A stretch of DNA of 64,000 bases from MR-S7 sp000400995 (GCF_045291395.1 NZ_CP152342.1:1860001-1924000); one strand, 5' to 3'; numbered from the stretch's first letter, positions 49,575 to 57,312 are shown. Notes: generated by a model from the letters alone, not told the origin. Numbers and translations: made by a program.

Positions 49575-49649
49575 TCACTTGCGCAGAATCCACCAGACCG
49601 AGCACACGACGATGATCAGACTGCCTGCGAGAGTGGAAAGGAGCGCCAT
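49575..49649 (-). CDS. Possible 24-residue membrane peptide overlapping bfd
   Basis: A short frame begins MALLSTLAGSLIIVVCSVWW and ends with ILRK. It would form one transmembrane helix with a basic C-terminus. It starts inside the end of bfd in another frame, overlapping by 34 bases, with GGAAGG nine bases upstream of the ATG. It stops 76 bases before the tonB ATG. The hydrophobic composition and ribosome-binding site argue for translation, but the size makes this uncertain. Confidence 0.4.
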   Translation of the reverse strand: MALLSTLAGSLIIVVCSVWWILRK

Positions 49650-49891
49650 GTCTTGCCTTCCTGGATGGAGGAGGTGGCAAGCGGGGCCGTCTGGGGCATG
49701 GCTTCGTTGTGCAGGGCGGCGACGGGGTGGGAGTTGCAGCACTGCGCTACGACATCGCGCGCGCAGTCCTCGCAGCTTCCGCACTGGGTCGCAACGCCCA
49801 GTTCGAACTGGATCTCGTCAAAGCTCATGCCCGCGCGCGCATGGCGTGCGATCTCGCGGTCAGAAATCCGGCGGCAAACACAGACGATCAT
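49616..49891 (-). CDS. bfd: Bacterioferritin-associated ferredoxin-like [2Fe-2S] protein
   Basis: This 91-residue protein has an N-terminal BFD domain with Cys4, Cys6, Cys37 and Cys40 (IVCVC and CGSCEDC), which bind a [2Fe-2S] cluster. In other bacteria Bfd reduces iron in bacterioferritin to release it. The C-terminal about 40 residues form a variable tail. A Fur-like palindrome within its promoter lies 47 bases upstream of ATG 49891. No bacterioferritin gene is in this window. Confidence 0.93.
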   Translation of the reverse strand: MIVCVCRRISDREIARHARAGMSFDEIQFELGVATQCGSCEDCARDVVAQCCNSHPVAALHNEAMPQTAPLATSSIQEGKTWRSFPLSQAV

Positions 49892-49932
49892 GGGAACAGA
49901 CGGCCTTGGCTGGCTATTGGGAATGTGGCGCC

Positions 49933-49958
49933 ATTATAAATGCGAATTTTTCGCATTT
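49933..49958 (-). promoter_or_regulatory. Fur-like palindrome and -10 element upstream of bfd
   Basis: AAATGCGA-ATTTT-TCGCATTT at 49938-49958 is an inverted repeat with perfect 8-base arms. It resembles the TGCGAAT-N-TTCGCA form of Fur boxes in betaproteobacteria (from memory). A perfect -10 TATAAT lies next to it on the minus strand (49933-49938). The palindrome fills the spacer between -35 and -10, which fits repression. Confidence 0.6.
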
Positions 49959-50003
49959 GCACTCTATTGACCCTGCTGACATGTAAGAAACCGCGCAGGG
50001 ACG

Positions 50004-50036
50004 AAAAAAACCGGTATCTGCGTACCGGTTTTTTCT
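50004..50036. terminator. Bidirectional rho-independent terminator
   Basis: AACCGGTA-TCTGCG-TACCGGTT is an 8-bp perfect stem flanked by A7 on the left and T6 on the right, so it can work on both strands. It lies 20 bases downstream of the minus-strand SWIB gene stop and upstream of the bfd promoter, and would isolate bfd from it. Confidence 0.88.
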
Positions 50037-50056
50037 TGCATGGCCGTGTGACGGTC

Positions 50057-50350
50057 TTATTTGACGTGCTTGCCGATCAGGCCGGCCATTTCGAACATCG
50101 AGACCTGGGGCTTGCCGAACACTTCCTTGAGCTTGGCGTCGGCATTGATCATGCGCTTGTTGGAGGCGTCCTGCAGGTTGTTCGCCTTGATGTAGGCCCA
50201 CAGCTTGCTGATGACCTCGGTGCGAGGCAGCGGGGCAGAGCCGACGACGGCCGCCAGCGCGGGGCTGGGGGTCAGGGGCTTCATGAAGGCAGCGTTGGGA
50301 GTGCGCTTCTTGGCGGGAGCGGCAGACGCTTCTTTCTTTGCAGTTGCCAT
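50057..50350 (-). CDS. SWIB/MDM2-domain DNA-associated protein
   Basis: This 97-residue protein has a basic Ala/Lys start (ATAKKEASAAPAKKRTPNAAF) and a SWIB domain: MKPLTPSPALAAVVGSAPLP, then SKLWAYIKANNLQD and NADAKLKEVFGKPQVSMFEM. In eukaryotes this fold is found in chromatin-remodelling subunits. Bacterial copies, best known in Chlamydia, have been linked to chromatin condensation and topoisomerase fusion. AAGGA precedes ATG 50350. It is single-gene, with a terminator downstream. Confidence 0.92.
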   Translation of the reverse strand: MATAKKEASAAPAKKRTPNAAFMKPLTPSPALAAVVGSAPLPRTEVISKLWAYIKANNLQDASNKRMINADAKLKEVFGKPQVSMFEMAGLIGKHVK

Positions 50351-50579
50351 GTTGGATTGTCCTTGTTGGAAGTGAAAAGTCACCAGCGAGAACCTGCTGC
50401 TCCACTGGCAGGCCGATGCTACTGGGAAAAAACACGTTTCCAAGGGAAGCGGTGCTTTTTTTGCCTCGATTTGTTGCCGTGGCGGCTCCCCTGGCGCTGG
50501 AGCGACAATGTGCATGCGCCGCCGGCAGGATGGCGCAATGCAGCTTGCGCATTCCACCGACCAGAAAGGCCCATGGCAC

Positions 50580-51077
50580 ATGACGACTTCCGTACCCAGC
50601 ACCTGTGACCTGTGCGATGCGCACAAAGGCGACACCAGCGGCGCATTCCGCGTGCTGCCGCCGGTATTCCAGAGCTATGGCGGCGTGGCCGCATTTGGCG
50701 GGCCTGTCAGCACGGTCAAGTGCTTCGAGGACAACTCCCTGGTCAAGGCGGCGGTGGACTCCCAGGGCCAGGGGCGGGTGCTGGTGGTGGATGGCGGCGC
50801 CTCCCTGCGGCGTGCGCTGGTCGGCGGCAACCTGGCTGCCAGTGCCGCGCGTAATGGCTGGGCAGGCATCGTCGTCAATGGCTGCGTGCGCGATGTGGCG
50901 GAGCTTCAGGCGGAGCCGGTGGGCATTCGCGCGCTGGGGCTCATGCCCTTGCCGACCGACAAGCGCGGCGAGGGGCAGGCCGACGTGGCCGTGCAGGTGC
51001 AGGGCGTATGGGTGCGCCCCGGCGACTGGCTGTATGCGGATGCGGACGGCGTAGTGGTCAGCGACCGTTCTCTGTGA
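50580..51077 (+). CDS. rraA: RraA-family protein (RNase E inhibitor / HMG aldolase homologue)
   Basis: This 165-residue protein has the RraA fold with GGPVSTVKCFEDNSLVK, VVDGGASLRRALVGGNLA and NGWAGIVVNGCVRDVAEL, and the Arg-Asp metal/substrate site. In E. coli RraA inhibits RNase E; in pseudomonads related proteins are 4-hydroxy-4-methyl-2-oxoglutarate aldolases. The NGWAG and GCVRD residues of the aldolase are all present, so either role is possible. ATG 50580 was chosen because it gives MTTSVPSTCDLCD. Confidence 0.9.
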   Translation: MTTSVPSTCDLCDAHKGDTSGAFRVLPPVFQSYGGVAAFGGPVSTVKCFEDNSLVKAAVDSQGQGRVLVVDGGASLRRALVGGNLAASAARNGWAGIVVNGCVRDVAELQAEPVGIRALGLMPLPTDKRGEGQADVAVQVQGVWVRPGDWLYADADGVVVSDRSL

Positions 51078-51083
51078 CGCTTA

Positions 51084-52025
51084 TCAGCGGGGGCCTACCC
51101 GCCATGCCAGCCGCGAAGGCAGGGTAGCCAGCACCACGCTGGCCAGGGCGATGCCGAAGGCCGCCCATTGCATGGCGCTGAGGTGCTCGCCGAGCACGAC
51201 CACGCCGACCAGCGCGGCGCTCACGGGCAGCAGCACCGTGAAGACCCCGCCCTGCGCCGCCGGCACGACCTTGAGGCCGCTCATCCACAGCCACACGGTC
51301 CACATGCAGGCGGCCAGTGCATAGAACACGAGCAGAGACCACGTGGTCCAGGGAACGGCGCCGAAGTCGAAATCCAGCGCCAGGTACAGCCCGAAGGGCG
51401 TTGCCAGCATGAAACCCCAGAGATTGATGAGCGCGGTGATGCGCTTGGGGCCCAGCGCAGCGGTGAGTTTCTTGCCGATGACGGAATAGGCGGCTTCGCA
51501 CAACGAGGCCCCCACGAGCAGTGCGTAGCCCAGCCACGGGGCATGGGAGATGCCTGCCTGCGCCGGGCCGACATGCACCCCGTGGCCCGGCTTGGAAAGC
51601 GCGAACAGGGCGATGCCGAAGACAGCGAAGCCCACCGCCACCCAGGTGCGCGGCGCCACGCGTTCACGCAGGAAAAGCCAGCTCATCACGGCCACGCATG
51701 CGGGAATGGACGCCATGATCACGCCGGCCGAGGTGGCGCTGGTGAGGCTCACACCGTAGATCATGCAGATGGTGAAAAGGAAGTTTCCCAGCAGCGACTG
51801 CACGAAGAGCAGGCCCTTCGTCTGCGGAGTCAGGGGCGGCTCCTGCACGGGCTTGCGCAGCCAGCCGAGCATGGCGATCGCACCGATGCCGAAGCGCATC
51901 CAGGCAAGCAGCAGCACCGGAAATGCCGCTGCCAGCGGCTTGGACAGCGCCACGTAGCCGCCCACGAGCGACATGCTGGAAGCCAGGTACAGGTAAGCGA
52001 GCGGACGGCTGGGCAGAGCGGCCAT
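51084..52025 (-). CDS. EamA/DMT-superfamily transporter
   Basis: This 313-residue protein has ten predicted helices in two EamA repeats (LAYLYLASSMSLVGGYVALSKPL, LLFVQSLLGNFLFTICMIYGV; second repeat near LINLWGFMLATPFGLYL, AAQGGVFTVLLPVSAALVGVVVLGE). The substrate cannot be inferred. ATG 52025 was chosen because it sits just before the first helix; the hairpin terminator of the upstream tRNA-Asn gene ends six bases before it. Its stop is seven bases from the rraA stop, convergent. Confidence 0.88.
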   Translation of the reverse strand: MAALPSRPLAYLYLASSMSLVGGYVALSKPLAAAFPVLLLAWMRFGIGAIAMLGWLRKPVQEPPLTPQTKGLLFVQSLLGNFLFTICMIYGVSLTSATSAGVIMASIPACVAVMSWLFLRERVAPRTWVAVGFAVFGIALFALSKPGHGVHVGPAQAGISHAPWLGYALLVGASLCEAAYSVIGKKLTAALGPKRITALINLWGFMLATPFGLYLALDFDFGAVPWTTWSLLVFYALAACMWTVWLWMSGLKVVPAAQGGVFTVLLPVSAALVGVVVLGEHLSAMQWAAFGIALASVVLATLPSRLAWRVGPR

Positions 52026-52030
52026 AAAGC

Positions 52031-52061
52031 AAAAGAGCTGTGCACTTGTCGTGCACAGCTC
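52031..52061 (-). terminator. Rho-independent terminator after the tRNA-Asn genes
   Basis: On the minus strand GAGCTGTGCAC-GACAA-GTGCACAGCTC is an 11-bp perfect stem followed by TTTT. It starts eight bases after the tRNA-Asn CCA end and ends just before the EamA-transporter ATG, so it may end tRNA transcription or act as a leader for that gene. Confidence 0.85.
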
Positions 52062-52068
52062 CATGAGT

Positions 52069-52144
52069 TGGCTCCTCAACCTGGGCTCGAACCAGGGACC
52101 TACGGATTAACAGTCCGGCGCTCTACCGACTGAGCTATTGAGGA
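52069..52144 (-). tRNA. tRNA-Asn (GTT anticodon), copy 1
   Basis: This 76-base tRNA with encoded CCA has the anticodon loop CTGTTAA (anticodon GTT), a D-arm with AGTCGGTAGAG and the TpsiC arm GGTTCGAGCC. The acceptor pair at position 6 is A-T. It is expressed on the minus strand together with copy 2. Confidence 0.97.
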
Positions 52145-52195
52145 ATAATCGGTGTTTTTCTGGCAGCCTTGTGCGATTGCAAGGCTGTGAATTTG

Positions 52196-52271
52196 TGGCT
52201 CCTCGACCTGGGCTCGAACCAGGGACCTGCGGATTAACAGTCCGTCGCTCTACCGACTGAGCTATCGAGGA
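52196..52271 (-). tRNA. tRNA-Asn (GTT anticodon), copy 2
   Basis: This 76-base tRNA is nearly identical to copy 1. It differs in the acceptor pair at position 6, G-C instead of A-T, and at two bases around the anticodon stem (CGC to CGA, GTA to GCA). All pairings are kept. CCA is encoded. A 51-base spacer with an imperfect CAGCCTTG/CAAGGCTG hairpin separates it from copy 1. Confidence 0.97.
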
Positions 52272-52282
52272 ACAAGACTTAG

Positions 52283-52288
52283 ATTATA
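52283..52288 (-). promoter_or_regulatory. -10 element of the tRNA-Asn promoter
   Basis: TATAAT on the minus strand lies 11 bases before the 5-prime end of tRNA-Asn copy 2. The TSS would be near 52276. No good -35 is seen; TTCGAA at about 52306-52311 is a weak candidate. Confidence 0.6.
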
Positions 52289-52313
52289 TACACAAAAAGA
52301 GGGGCTTCGAAGC

Positions 52314-52745
52314 TCAGCGGCCGGGCTCGGGCCGCAGCCAGAGCCAGGTGAGCACGCAGGCCATGCAGGCAGCCGCAGTGATGGACGCCCAGCGCGGAAT
52401 GCTGGCCACCAGCAGAATGGCAGCGCACAGCGCCATCAGGAACGTGGCGCTCCATTTCGCATGCCTGCTCACGCGCCCGCCATCGGCCCAGTTGCGCAGC
52501 ATCGAGCCGAACAGCGGGTGGCGCCAGAGCCAGGCGTGCAGGCGCGGCGAACTGCGCGCCGCAGCCCAGCCGGCCATGAGAATGAAGACGGTGCTCGGCA
52601 GGCCCGGCACGATGACGCCGATCACTCCCATCACCAGGCACAGCACCGCGAACAGCATCAGCAGCCAGCGCGCCGCCGCGGGCAGCGCTGGCTGCTCGGG
52701 CACGGGAGGCAGGGGAGGAGGCGGTTGCTGCGGCATGGAGCGCAT
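52314..52745 (-). CDS. ybaN: YbaN/DUF454 family inner-membrane protein
   Basis: This 143-residue protein has a Pro-rich start (QQPPPPLPPVPEQPALP) and three membrane segments. The DUF454 signature is VIVPGLPSTVFILMAGWAAARSSPRL followed by WLWRHPLFGSMLRNWADGG. E. coli YbaN has no defined function. ATG 52745 was chosen; ATG 52736 and ATG 52763 are also in frame, and none has a good ribosome-binding site. It is divergent from def. Confidence 0.88.
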   Translation of the reverse strand: MRSMPQQPPPPLPPVPEQPALPAAARWLLMLFAVLCLVMGVIGVIVPGLPSTVFILMAGWAAARSSPRLHAWLWRHPLFGSMLRNWADGGRVSRHAKWSATFLMALCAAILLVASIPRWASITAAACMACVLTWLWLRPEPGR

Positions 52746-52809
52746 TGTGCCGGTATGCTGCATGGCCGCAATGGCGCCATTGCCATGCGTTCCCGGACCA
52801 TCCTGCGAC

Positions 52810-53349
52810 ATGACCATCCACGCCATCCTGAAGATGGGCGATCCGCGCCTGCTGCGCATCGCCCGGCCCGTCACCGTGTTCGACAGCGCCGCGCTCCACC
52901 AACTGGTGCGCGACATGCGTGAAACCATGCAGGCTGTGAACGGAGCCGGCCTGGCGGCGCCGCAGATCGGTGTGGACCAGCAGGTGGTGATCTTCGGCTC
53001 GGACCGGACCAACCCGCGCTATCCCGACAGGCCCCTGGTGCCCCCCACGGTGCTGGTCAATCCGCAGATCACGGCACTCGGCGCCGAGGAAGAAGAGGAC
53101 TGGGAAGGGTGCCTGTCCGTACCCGGCCTGCGCGGCAAGGTGCCGCGCTGGGCGCGCATCCGCTACCGGGGCTTCGACGAGCGGGGCACCCCCATCGACC
53201 GGGTGGCCGAGGGCTTCCATGCACGCGTGGTGCAGCACGAGTGCGACCACCTGATCGGCAAGCTCTACCCGATGCGGGTGCGCGACTTCACGCAGTTCGG
53301 CTACACCGAGGTGCTGTTTCCCGAGATCGACGCGGCCGAGGACGACTGA
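52810..53349 (+). CDS. def: Peptide deformylase
   Basis: This 179-residue Fe2+ metalloprotease removes the formyl group from new proteins. All three motifs are present: GAGLAAPQIG near residue 48, EGCLSVPG near residue 98, and HECDH with Glu144 near the C-terminus. The N-terminus ILKMGDPRLLRIARPV is typical. It is not beside fmt, so this is a separate deformylase locus; other copies may exist elsewhere. It ends three bases before the stop of the convergent LuxR-type regulator gene. Confidence 0.96.
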   Translation: MTIHAILKMGDPRLLRIARPVTVFDSAALHQLVRDMRETMQAVNGAGLAAPQIGVDQQVVIFGSDRTNPRYPDRPLVPPTVLVNPQITALGAEEEEDWEGCLSVPGLRGKVPRWARIRYRGFDERGTPIDRVAEGFHARVVQHECDHLIGKLYPMRVRDFTQFGYTEVLFPEIDAAEDD

Positions 53350-53352
53350 GCG

Positions 53353-53922
53353 TCAGTACAGCCCTGCGAGCTTGGCGACGATTTCCACCGTCGTACTCGC
53401 ATCCAGCTTGCGGCCGATACGGCCTCGGTGCGCTTCCACCGTGCGGTAGCTGATGCCCAGAAACTTGGCGATTTCCTTGCTGGTCCAGCCCTTGGCCAGC
53501 AACGCCACGATTTCGCGCTCGCGCGCGGTCAGGGTGACGGAGCGGCCCTTGCGCTCCGACAGATCCTCGAACATCCAGGTGGAAAAAGGCACCTGGTCCT
53601 GAGGCGTGTGGTAGCGCCCCACGACGTGGCACCACAACAGATGCCCCGAGCGGTGTTTCATCAGCCGCTCGTCGCTGTACCGGCCGGTTTCCCGCAGTAC
53701 CGGCCCGCCGTGCATTCCCGTCAACTGGTATTCGCGCTCCGAGGGGTACAGCATGACCAGCGAACGGCTTTCGAGCTCATCCATGCGGTAGCCGAACATG
53801 CGTGCGAATTCTTCATTGCACCGCAGGATGACACGGGAGGAACTGGTGGCGCACAGGCCGATGGGCGCCATGTCGCAAAGCACCGATGCCTGGGGTGCCT
53901 GCGCGCCGGAAATCTGCTCCAT
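53353..53922 (-). CDS. PAS-domain LuxR-family transcriptional regulator
   Basis: This 189-residue regulator has an N-terminal PAS-like sensor (ILRCNEEFARMFGYRMDELESRSL, HRSGHLLWCHVVGR) and a C-terminal LuxR helix-turn-helix (TLTAREREIVALLAKGWTSK, SYRTVEAHRGRIGRKL). No receiver domain is present, so it probably senses a small molecule or redox state through PAS. It is divergent from the catabolic operon starting at 54025, with interleaved palindromes between them, which suggests it regulates that operon and itself. Confidence 0.9.
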   Translation of the reverse strand: MEQISGAQAPQASVLCDMAPIGLCATSSSRVILRCNEEFARMFGYRMDELESRSLVMLYPSEREYQLTGMHGGPVLRETGRYSDERLMKHRSGHLLWCHVVGRYHTPQDQVPFSTWMFEDLSERKGRSVTLTAREREIVALLAKGWTSKEIAKFLGISYRTVEAHRGRIGRKLDASTTVEIVAKLAGLY

Positions 53923-53925
53923 ATT

Positions 53926-53941
53926 GGGTTAACCCTAGGGT
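53926..53941. promoter_or_regulatory. Overlapping palindromes, possible LuxR-type operator
   Basis: GGGTTAACCC (53926-53935) and ACCCTAGGGT (53932-53941) are two perfect palindromes overlapping by four bases, together GGGTTAACCCTAGGGT. They lie four bases from the regulator ATG and 84 bases from the enoyl-CoA hydratase ATG, so they could control both directions. The function is inferred from position. Confidence 0.45.
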
Positions 53942-54024
53942 AGATGCACGTCTATTTTTCGCTTCGCAATCGCCCGACATTATCCCTGTCGCCTCCATCG
54001 CGGGAGGCTGGATCAGGAGACCAA

Positions 54025-54813
54025 ATGCCGGTGCTGTGGAGCGTGGCCGACCGTGTGGGCCACATCGTCTTGAACCGTCCTGCGCATGCCAATGCGCTGG
54101 ACCTGGAAATGTCCCAGGCGCTGGGAGCGGCCGTCCGCGCCGCGGCCCGGGCCGACGTCGGTGCGGTGCTGCTCTCTGCCGAGGGCGCGTTTTTCTGCGC
54201 CGGGGGAGACATCCAGGCCTTCGCCCTGCAGCGGCACGCGCTGCCCTCGCTGATCCAGCAACTGCTGCTGGAGCTGCATCCTGCGATGGAGCGCCTGGCG
54301 GCCTTGCCCGTCCCGGTCGTCAGCGCCTTGCAGGGGCCGGTGGCGGGCGCGGGCATCGGGCTGGCGCTGTGCGCGGATTTCGTGCTGGCATCGGACGACA
54401 TGAAGCTGCGTGGAGGCTACGCGGGCATCGGCCTCAGCCCGGACATGGGCGCGTCCTATTACCTAGTGCAGCGCGCAGGGCCGCTGCGCGCACGGCAAAT
54501 CCTGATGACGAACCGCTCCGTGCCCGCGGATGAATGCCTGCGGCTGGGGCTCATCGACGAGTTGCACCCGGCCGACGCGCTCCTGCCCGCGGCCCAGAAC
54601 CTTGCCCGCCGCCTGGCGCAGGGGCCCGGCCAGGCTCTGCGCGCCGCCAAGCGGCTCTGCGCCGCAGCGGCGCACCAGCACCTGCCCGCCCATCTGGCAT
54701 GCGAACAAAGCGAGCTGCTGGCCTGTACCCAGACGGCCGACGCGGCGGAAGGCATATCCGCATTTCTCGAAAAACGCGCACCCCGTTTCCCGGGGGCCTC
54801 CCTCCATTCCTGA
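54025..54813 (+). CDS. Enoyl-CoA hydratase/isomerase family protein
   Basis: This 262-residue crotonase-fold enzyme has the oxyanion-hole motifs GAFFCAGGDIQAF near residue 58 and ALQGPVAGAGIGLALCADFVLAS near residue 100. The catalytic positions read GGYAGIGLSPDMGASYYLVQRAG, with Asp rather than Glu at the second site, so isomerase or hydrolase activity is possible. AGGAG lies before ATG 54025. It is the first gene of the operon regulated by the LuxR-type protein. Confidence 0.88.
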   Translation: MPVLWSVADRVGHIVLNRPAHANALDLEMSQALGAAVRAAARADVGAVLLSAEGAFFCAGGDIQAFALQRHALPSLIQQLLLELHPAMERLAALPVPVVSALQGPVAGAGIGLALCADFVLASDDMKLRGGYAGIGLSPDMGASYYLVQRAGPLRARQILMTNRSVPADECLRLGLIDELHPADALLPAAQNLARRLAQGPGQALRAAKRLCAAAAHQHLPAHLACEQSELLACTQTADAAEGISAFLEKRAPRFPGASLHS

Positions 54814-54829
54814 ACCACGGAGACACACC

Positions 54830-55798
54830 ATGTATTCACTGAACCGCCGTACCTTCCTCGCAGCCGCCGGCAGCGCGGCGCTGCCGCTCGCCGGCCACAG
54901 CGCACCGCAGTTTCCTTCCCGCCCCATCCGGATGGTGATCCCGTTCGCGCCCGGCGGCACCGTGGACCCCATGGCGCGCATGGTCGCGGACGTTCTGGCC
55001 AAGCGGCTGGGCGGGACGGTCTTTTGCGAGAACAAGCCCGGCGCCAATGGGCTGGTGGCCGCCGACGCGATCATGGGCTCTCCCATGGACGGGTACCACC
55101 TGCTGTATGCGGGCAGTTCCATGTACGAAAAGATGTTCACGCTCAAGAAGACGTTCGACCCCTTCAAGAACTTCCAGCTCATCGCCCGCATCGTCGAAGT
55201 CCCCCTGGTCTTTGCCATCTCCAGCGCCATTCCGGCCAAGACGCTGCCGGAGTTCATCGACTATGCCAAGCGCAAGGGCGATTTCTCGGCCGGCAGCTGG
55301 GGCGTGGGTTCCGGAGGGCACTTGCAGACGGCGGAACTGGCGTCCCAGGCCCAGCTGAAGTTCGTGCATGCCGTCTACAAGGGCGAAGGCCCGATCCTCC
55401 TGGACGTGATGGCGGGCCTCGTGGATGGCGGGTTCTTCTCGGTCAGCGCCGCGATGGCGCAGGCGGCCACCGGAAAGCTCACGCTGCTCGCGGTGACCGG
55501 GGCGCAGCGGCATCCGCTGGCGCCCGATGTTCCCACCTTCGCGGAAAGCGGCTTCAAGGGATTCGACAGCAGCACATGGCACGGCGTGTTCTATGGCAAG
55601 GGCGTGCCGGCAGACATCGCGAGCCTGGTGGCCAACCACATCGTCGAAGGCATGGGCCAGAAGGACATCGTTTCCAAAGTGGAAAAAATGGGCATCACAC
55701 CCGCGCTGCTGGCGGGAGAGCCCTTGCAGAAATTCCTGGCGAAAAACTACGAGAACCTCGAAGTGGCGATGCGCAAATTCAACATCGAGCCGCAATGA
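54830..55798 (+). CDS. Bug/TctC-family periplasmic substrate-binding protein
   Basis: This 322-residue second Bug receptor has a twin-arginine-like signal (NRRTFLAAAGSAALPLAG) and the family start FPSRPIRMVIPFAPGGTVDP. Other hallmarks are ENKPGANGLVAADAI, DGYHLLYAGSS and TWHGVFYGKGVP. The ligand is presumably related to the operon's aromatic or branched acid, but is unknown. GGAG precedes ATG 54830. No TctAB genes are near. Confidence 0.92.
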   Translation: MYSLNRRTFLAAAGSAALPLAGHSAPQFPSRPIRMVIPFAPGGTVDPMARMVADVLAKRLGGTVFCENKPGANGLVAADAIMGSPMDGYHLLYAGSSMYEKMFTLKKTFDPFKNFQLIARIVEVPLVFAISSAIPAKTLPEFIDYAKRKGDFSAGSWGVGSGGHLQTAELASQAQLKFVHAVYKGEGPILLDVMAGLVDGGFFSVSAAMAQAATGKLTLLAVTGAQRHPLAPDVPTFAESGFKGFDSSTWHGVFYGKGVPADIASLVANHIVEGMGQKDIVSKVEKMGITPALLAGEPLQKFLAKNYENLEVAMRKFNIEPQ

Positions 55799-57312
55799 GC
55801 CGCACCATGTCGGATCGTTTCGGTATCGAGCTGGGAGATGTCCCGGACCACTATGCGGCGCTGCATCCCCAGCGGATGGCCGTGGTTTATCCGGATGGCG
55901 AGTCCATCACCTGGAGCGTCCTGGCCGCGCGCTCGAACGCCAGGGCGGCAGTCCTGCGCTCGATGGGCGTGCGGCCCGGCGACATGGTCACCATCGCACT
56001 GCCCAATTCGTGCGACTACTACACCTATTCCTTCGCGGTCTGGAAGCTGGGGGCGACGCCGAATTTCGTGTCGCACAAGCTGCCGCCGAATGAAATCGCC
56101 TCCATCTGCGCGCTGGCCTCGCCGCGCGTGGTGATCGGCGACATCGCCATGGCGGGCCCCGGCATGCAGGTGCTGTCGCCCGACCTGCTGTGCGACACGG
56201 CCTTTGGTGCGCGCATCGCGGCGGTCACGCCGCGCTACTGGAAGGCGGCCACGTCCGGCGGCTCGACGGGCGTGCCCAAGATCATCGTGGACCGCAGGCC
56301 GTTCAACCCGGCCTCCATGACCGCGCCGGATCCCGGCAGCTCGTTCATCGCGCCCGGCCCGCTCTACCACAATGCGCCCTTCATGGGCTCGCACGTCGCA
56401 CTGGCCAGGGGCTGCCTGGTGGCGGGCATGCGCCGCTTCGATGCGGAGCAGACCCTGCGGATGATCGACCAATACGCGATCGAGCACGTGAGCCTGGTGC
56501 CCACCATGATGCACAGGATCTGGACCCTGCCGGACGAGGTGAAGCGCCGCTACCGGCTGGATTCCGTCCGCAAGGTCTGGCACTACGGCGCGCCCATCGC
56601 GCCGTGGCTCAAGGAGCGCTGGATCGACTGGCTGGGCGCCGAGAAGATCTGGGAGTTCTACGGCAGCACCGAATACCTGGGCGCCACCGCCATCCGGGGC
56701 GACGAATGGCTGGCCCGCAAGGGCTCGGTGGGGCGACTGGTCGGCGGCGGCGCGATGAAGGTGCTGCGGCCCGACGGCGGCGAGTGCCCGCCGGGCGAGG
56801 TGGGCGAACTGTATTTCCTGCCCCCCGATCCGGCGCAGCGCCCCTACCACTACGTGGGCGCGCAGTCCCGCACGGCGGAGGGTGGCTGGGAGTCCGTCGG
56901 GGACATGGGCTACGTCGATGGCGACGGCTACCTTTTCCTGGCGGACCGGCGGGTCGATCTGATCCTGCGCGGCGGCGCCAACATCTACCCCGCGGAGATC
57001 GAGGCCGCCATCGACGCCTTTCCGGGCGTGCGGGCCTCGCTGGTCGTGGGGCTGCGCCACGAAGACCTGGGCGAAGTGCCGCACGCCATCGTCGAAGTGG
57101 CGGACGCGCGGTCGTTCGCCGCGCCCGCGATGGTGGCGCACCTGCGCTCGCACCTCGCGCCCTACAAGCTGCCGGCCACGCTGGAAATCGTGGAAACCGG
57201 ACTCAAGGACGACGCCGGCAAGGCCCGCCGCGTGGCCGTGCGCGACGAGCGCCGCGCGTGGGTGGCCGAGGGCCGCCACCTGGACCGGTTCATCGCCGTC
57301 CACCATGCATAA
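55795..57312 (+). CDS. AMP-dependent acyl-CoA synthetase/ligase
   Basis: This 505-residue ANL-superfamily ligase activates a carboxylic acid to its CoA ester. The P-loop-like ATSGGSTGVPKIIVDR (near residue 155), the FYGSTE adenylate motif, GDMGYVDGDGYLFLADR and the C-terminal TGLKDDAGKARRVAVRDE with the thioester/adenylation Lys are present. The order of motifs is normal. Its ATG overlaps the Bug gene stop by four bases. Confidence 0.9.
   Translation: MSRTMSDRFGIELGDVPDHYAALHPQRMAVVYPDGESITWSVLAARSNARAAVLRSMGVRPGDMVTIALPNSCDYYTYSFAVWKLGATPNFVSHKLPPNEIASICALASPRVVIGDIAMAGPGMQVLSPDLLCDTAFGARIAAVTPRYWKAATSGGSTGVPKIIVDRRPFNPASMTAPDPGSSFIAPGPLYHNAPFMGSHVALARGCLVAGMRRFDAEQTLRMIDQYAIEHVSLVPTMMHRIWTLPDEVKRRYRLDSVRKVWHYGAPIAPWLKERWIDWLGAEKIWEFYGSTEYLGATAIRGDEWLARKGSVGRLVGGGAMKVLRPDGGECPPGEVGELYFLPPDPAQRPYHYVGAQSRTAEGGWESVGDMGYVDGDGYLFLADRRVDLILRGGANIYPAEIEAAIDAFPGVRASLVVGLRHEDLGEVPHAIVEVADARSFAAPAMVAHLRSHLAPYKLPATLEIVETGLKDDAGKARRVAVRDERRAWVAEGRHLDRFIAVHHA

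Noticed and set aside
52145..52195. Terminator between the two tRNA-Asn genes
   Set aside because: The CAGCCTTG/CAAGGCTG hairpin is not followed by a T-run on the minus strand. A processing signal is more likely.
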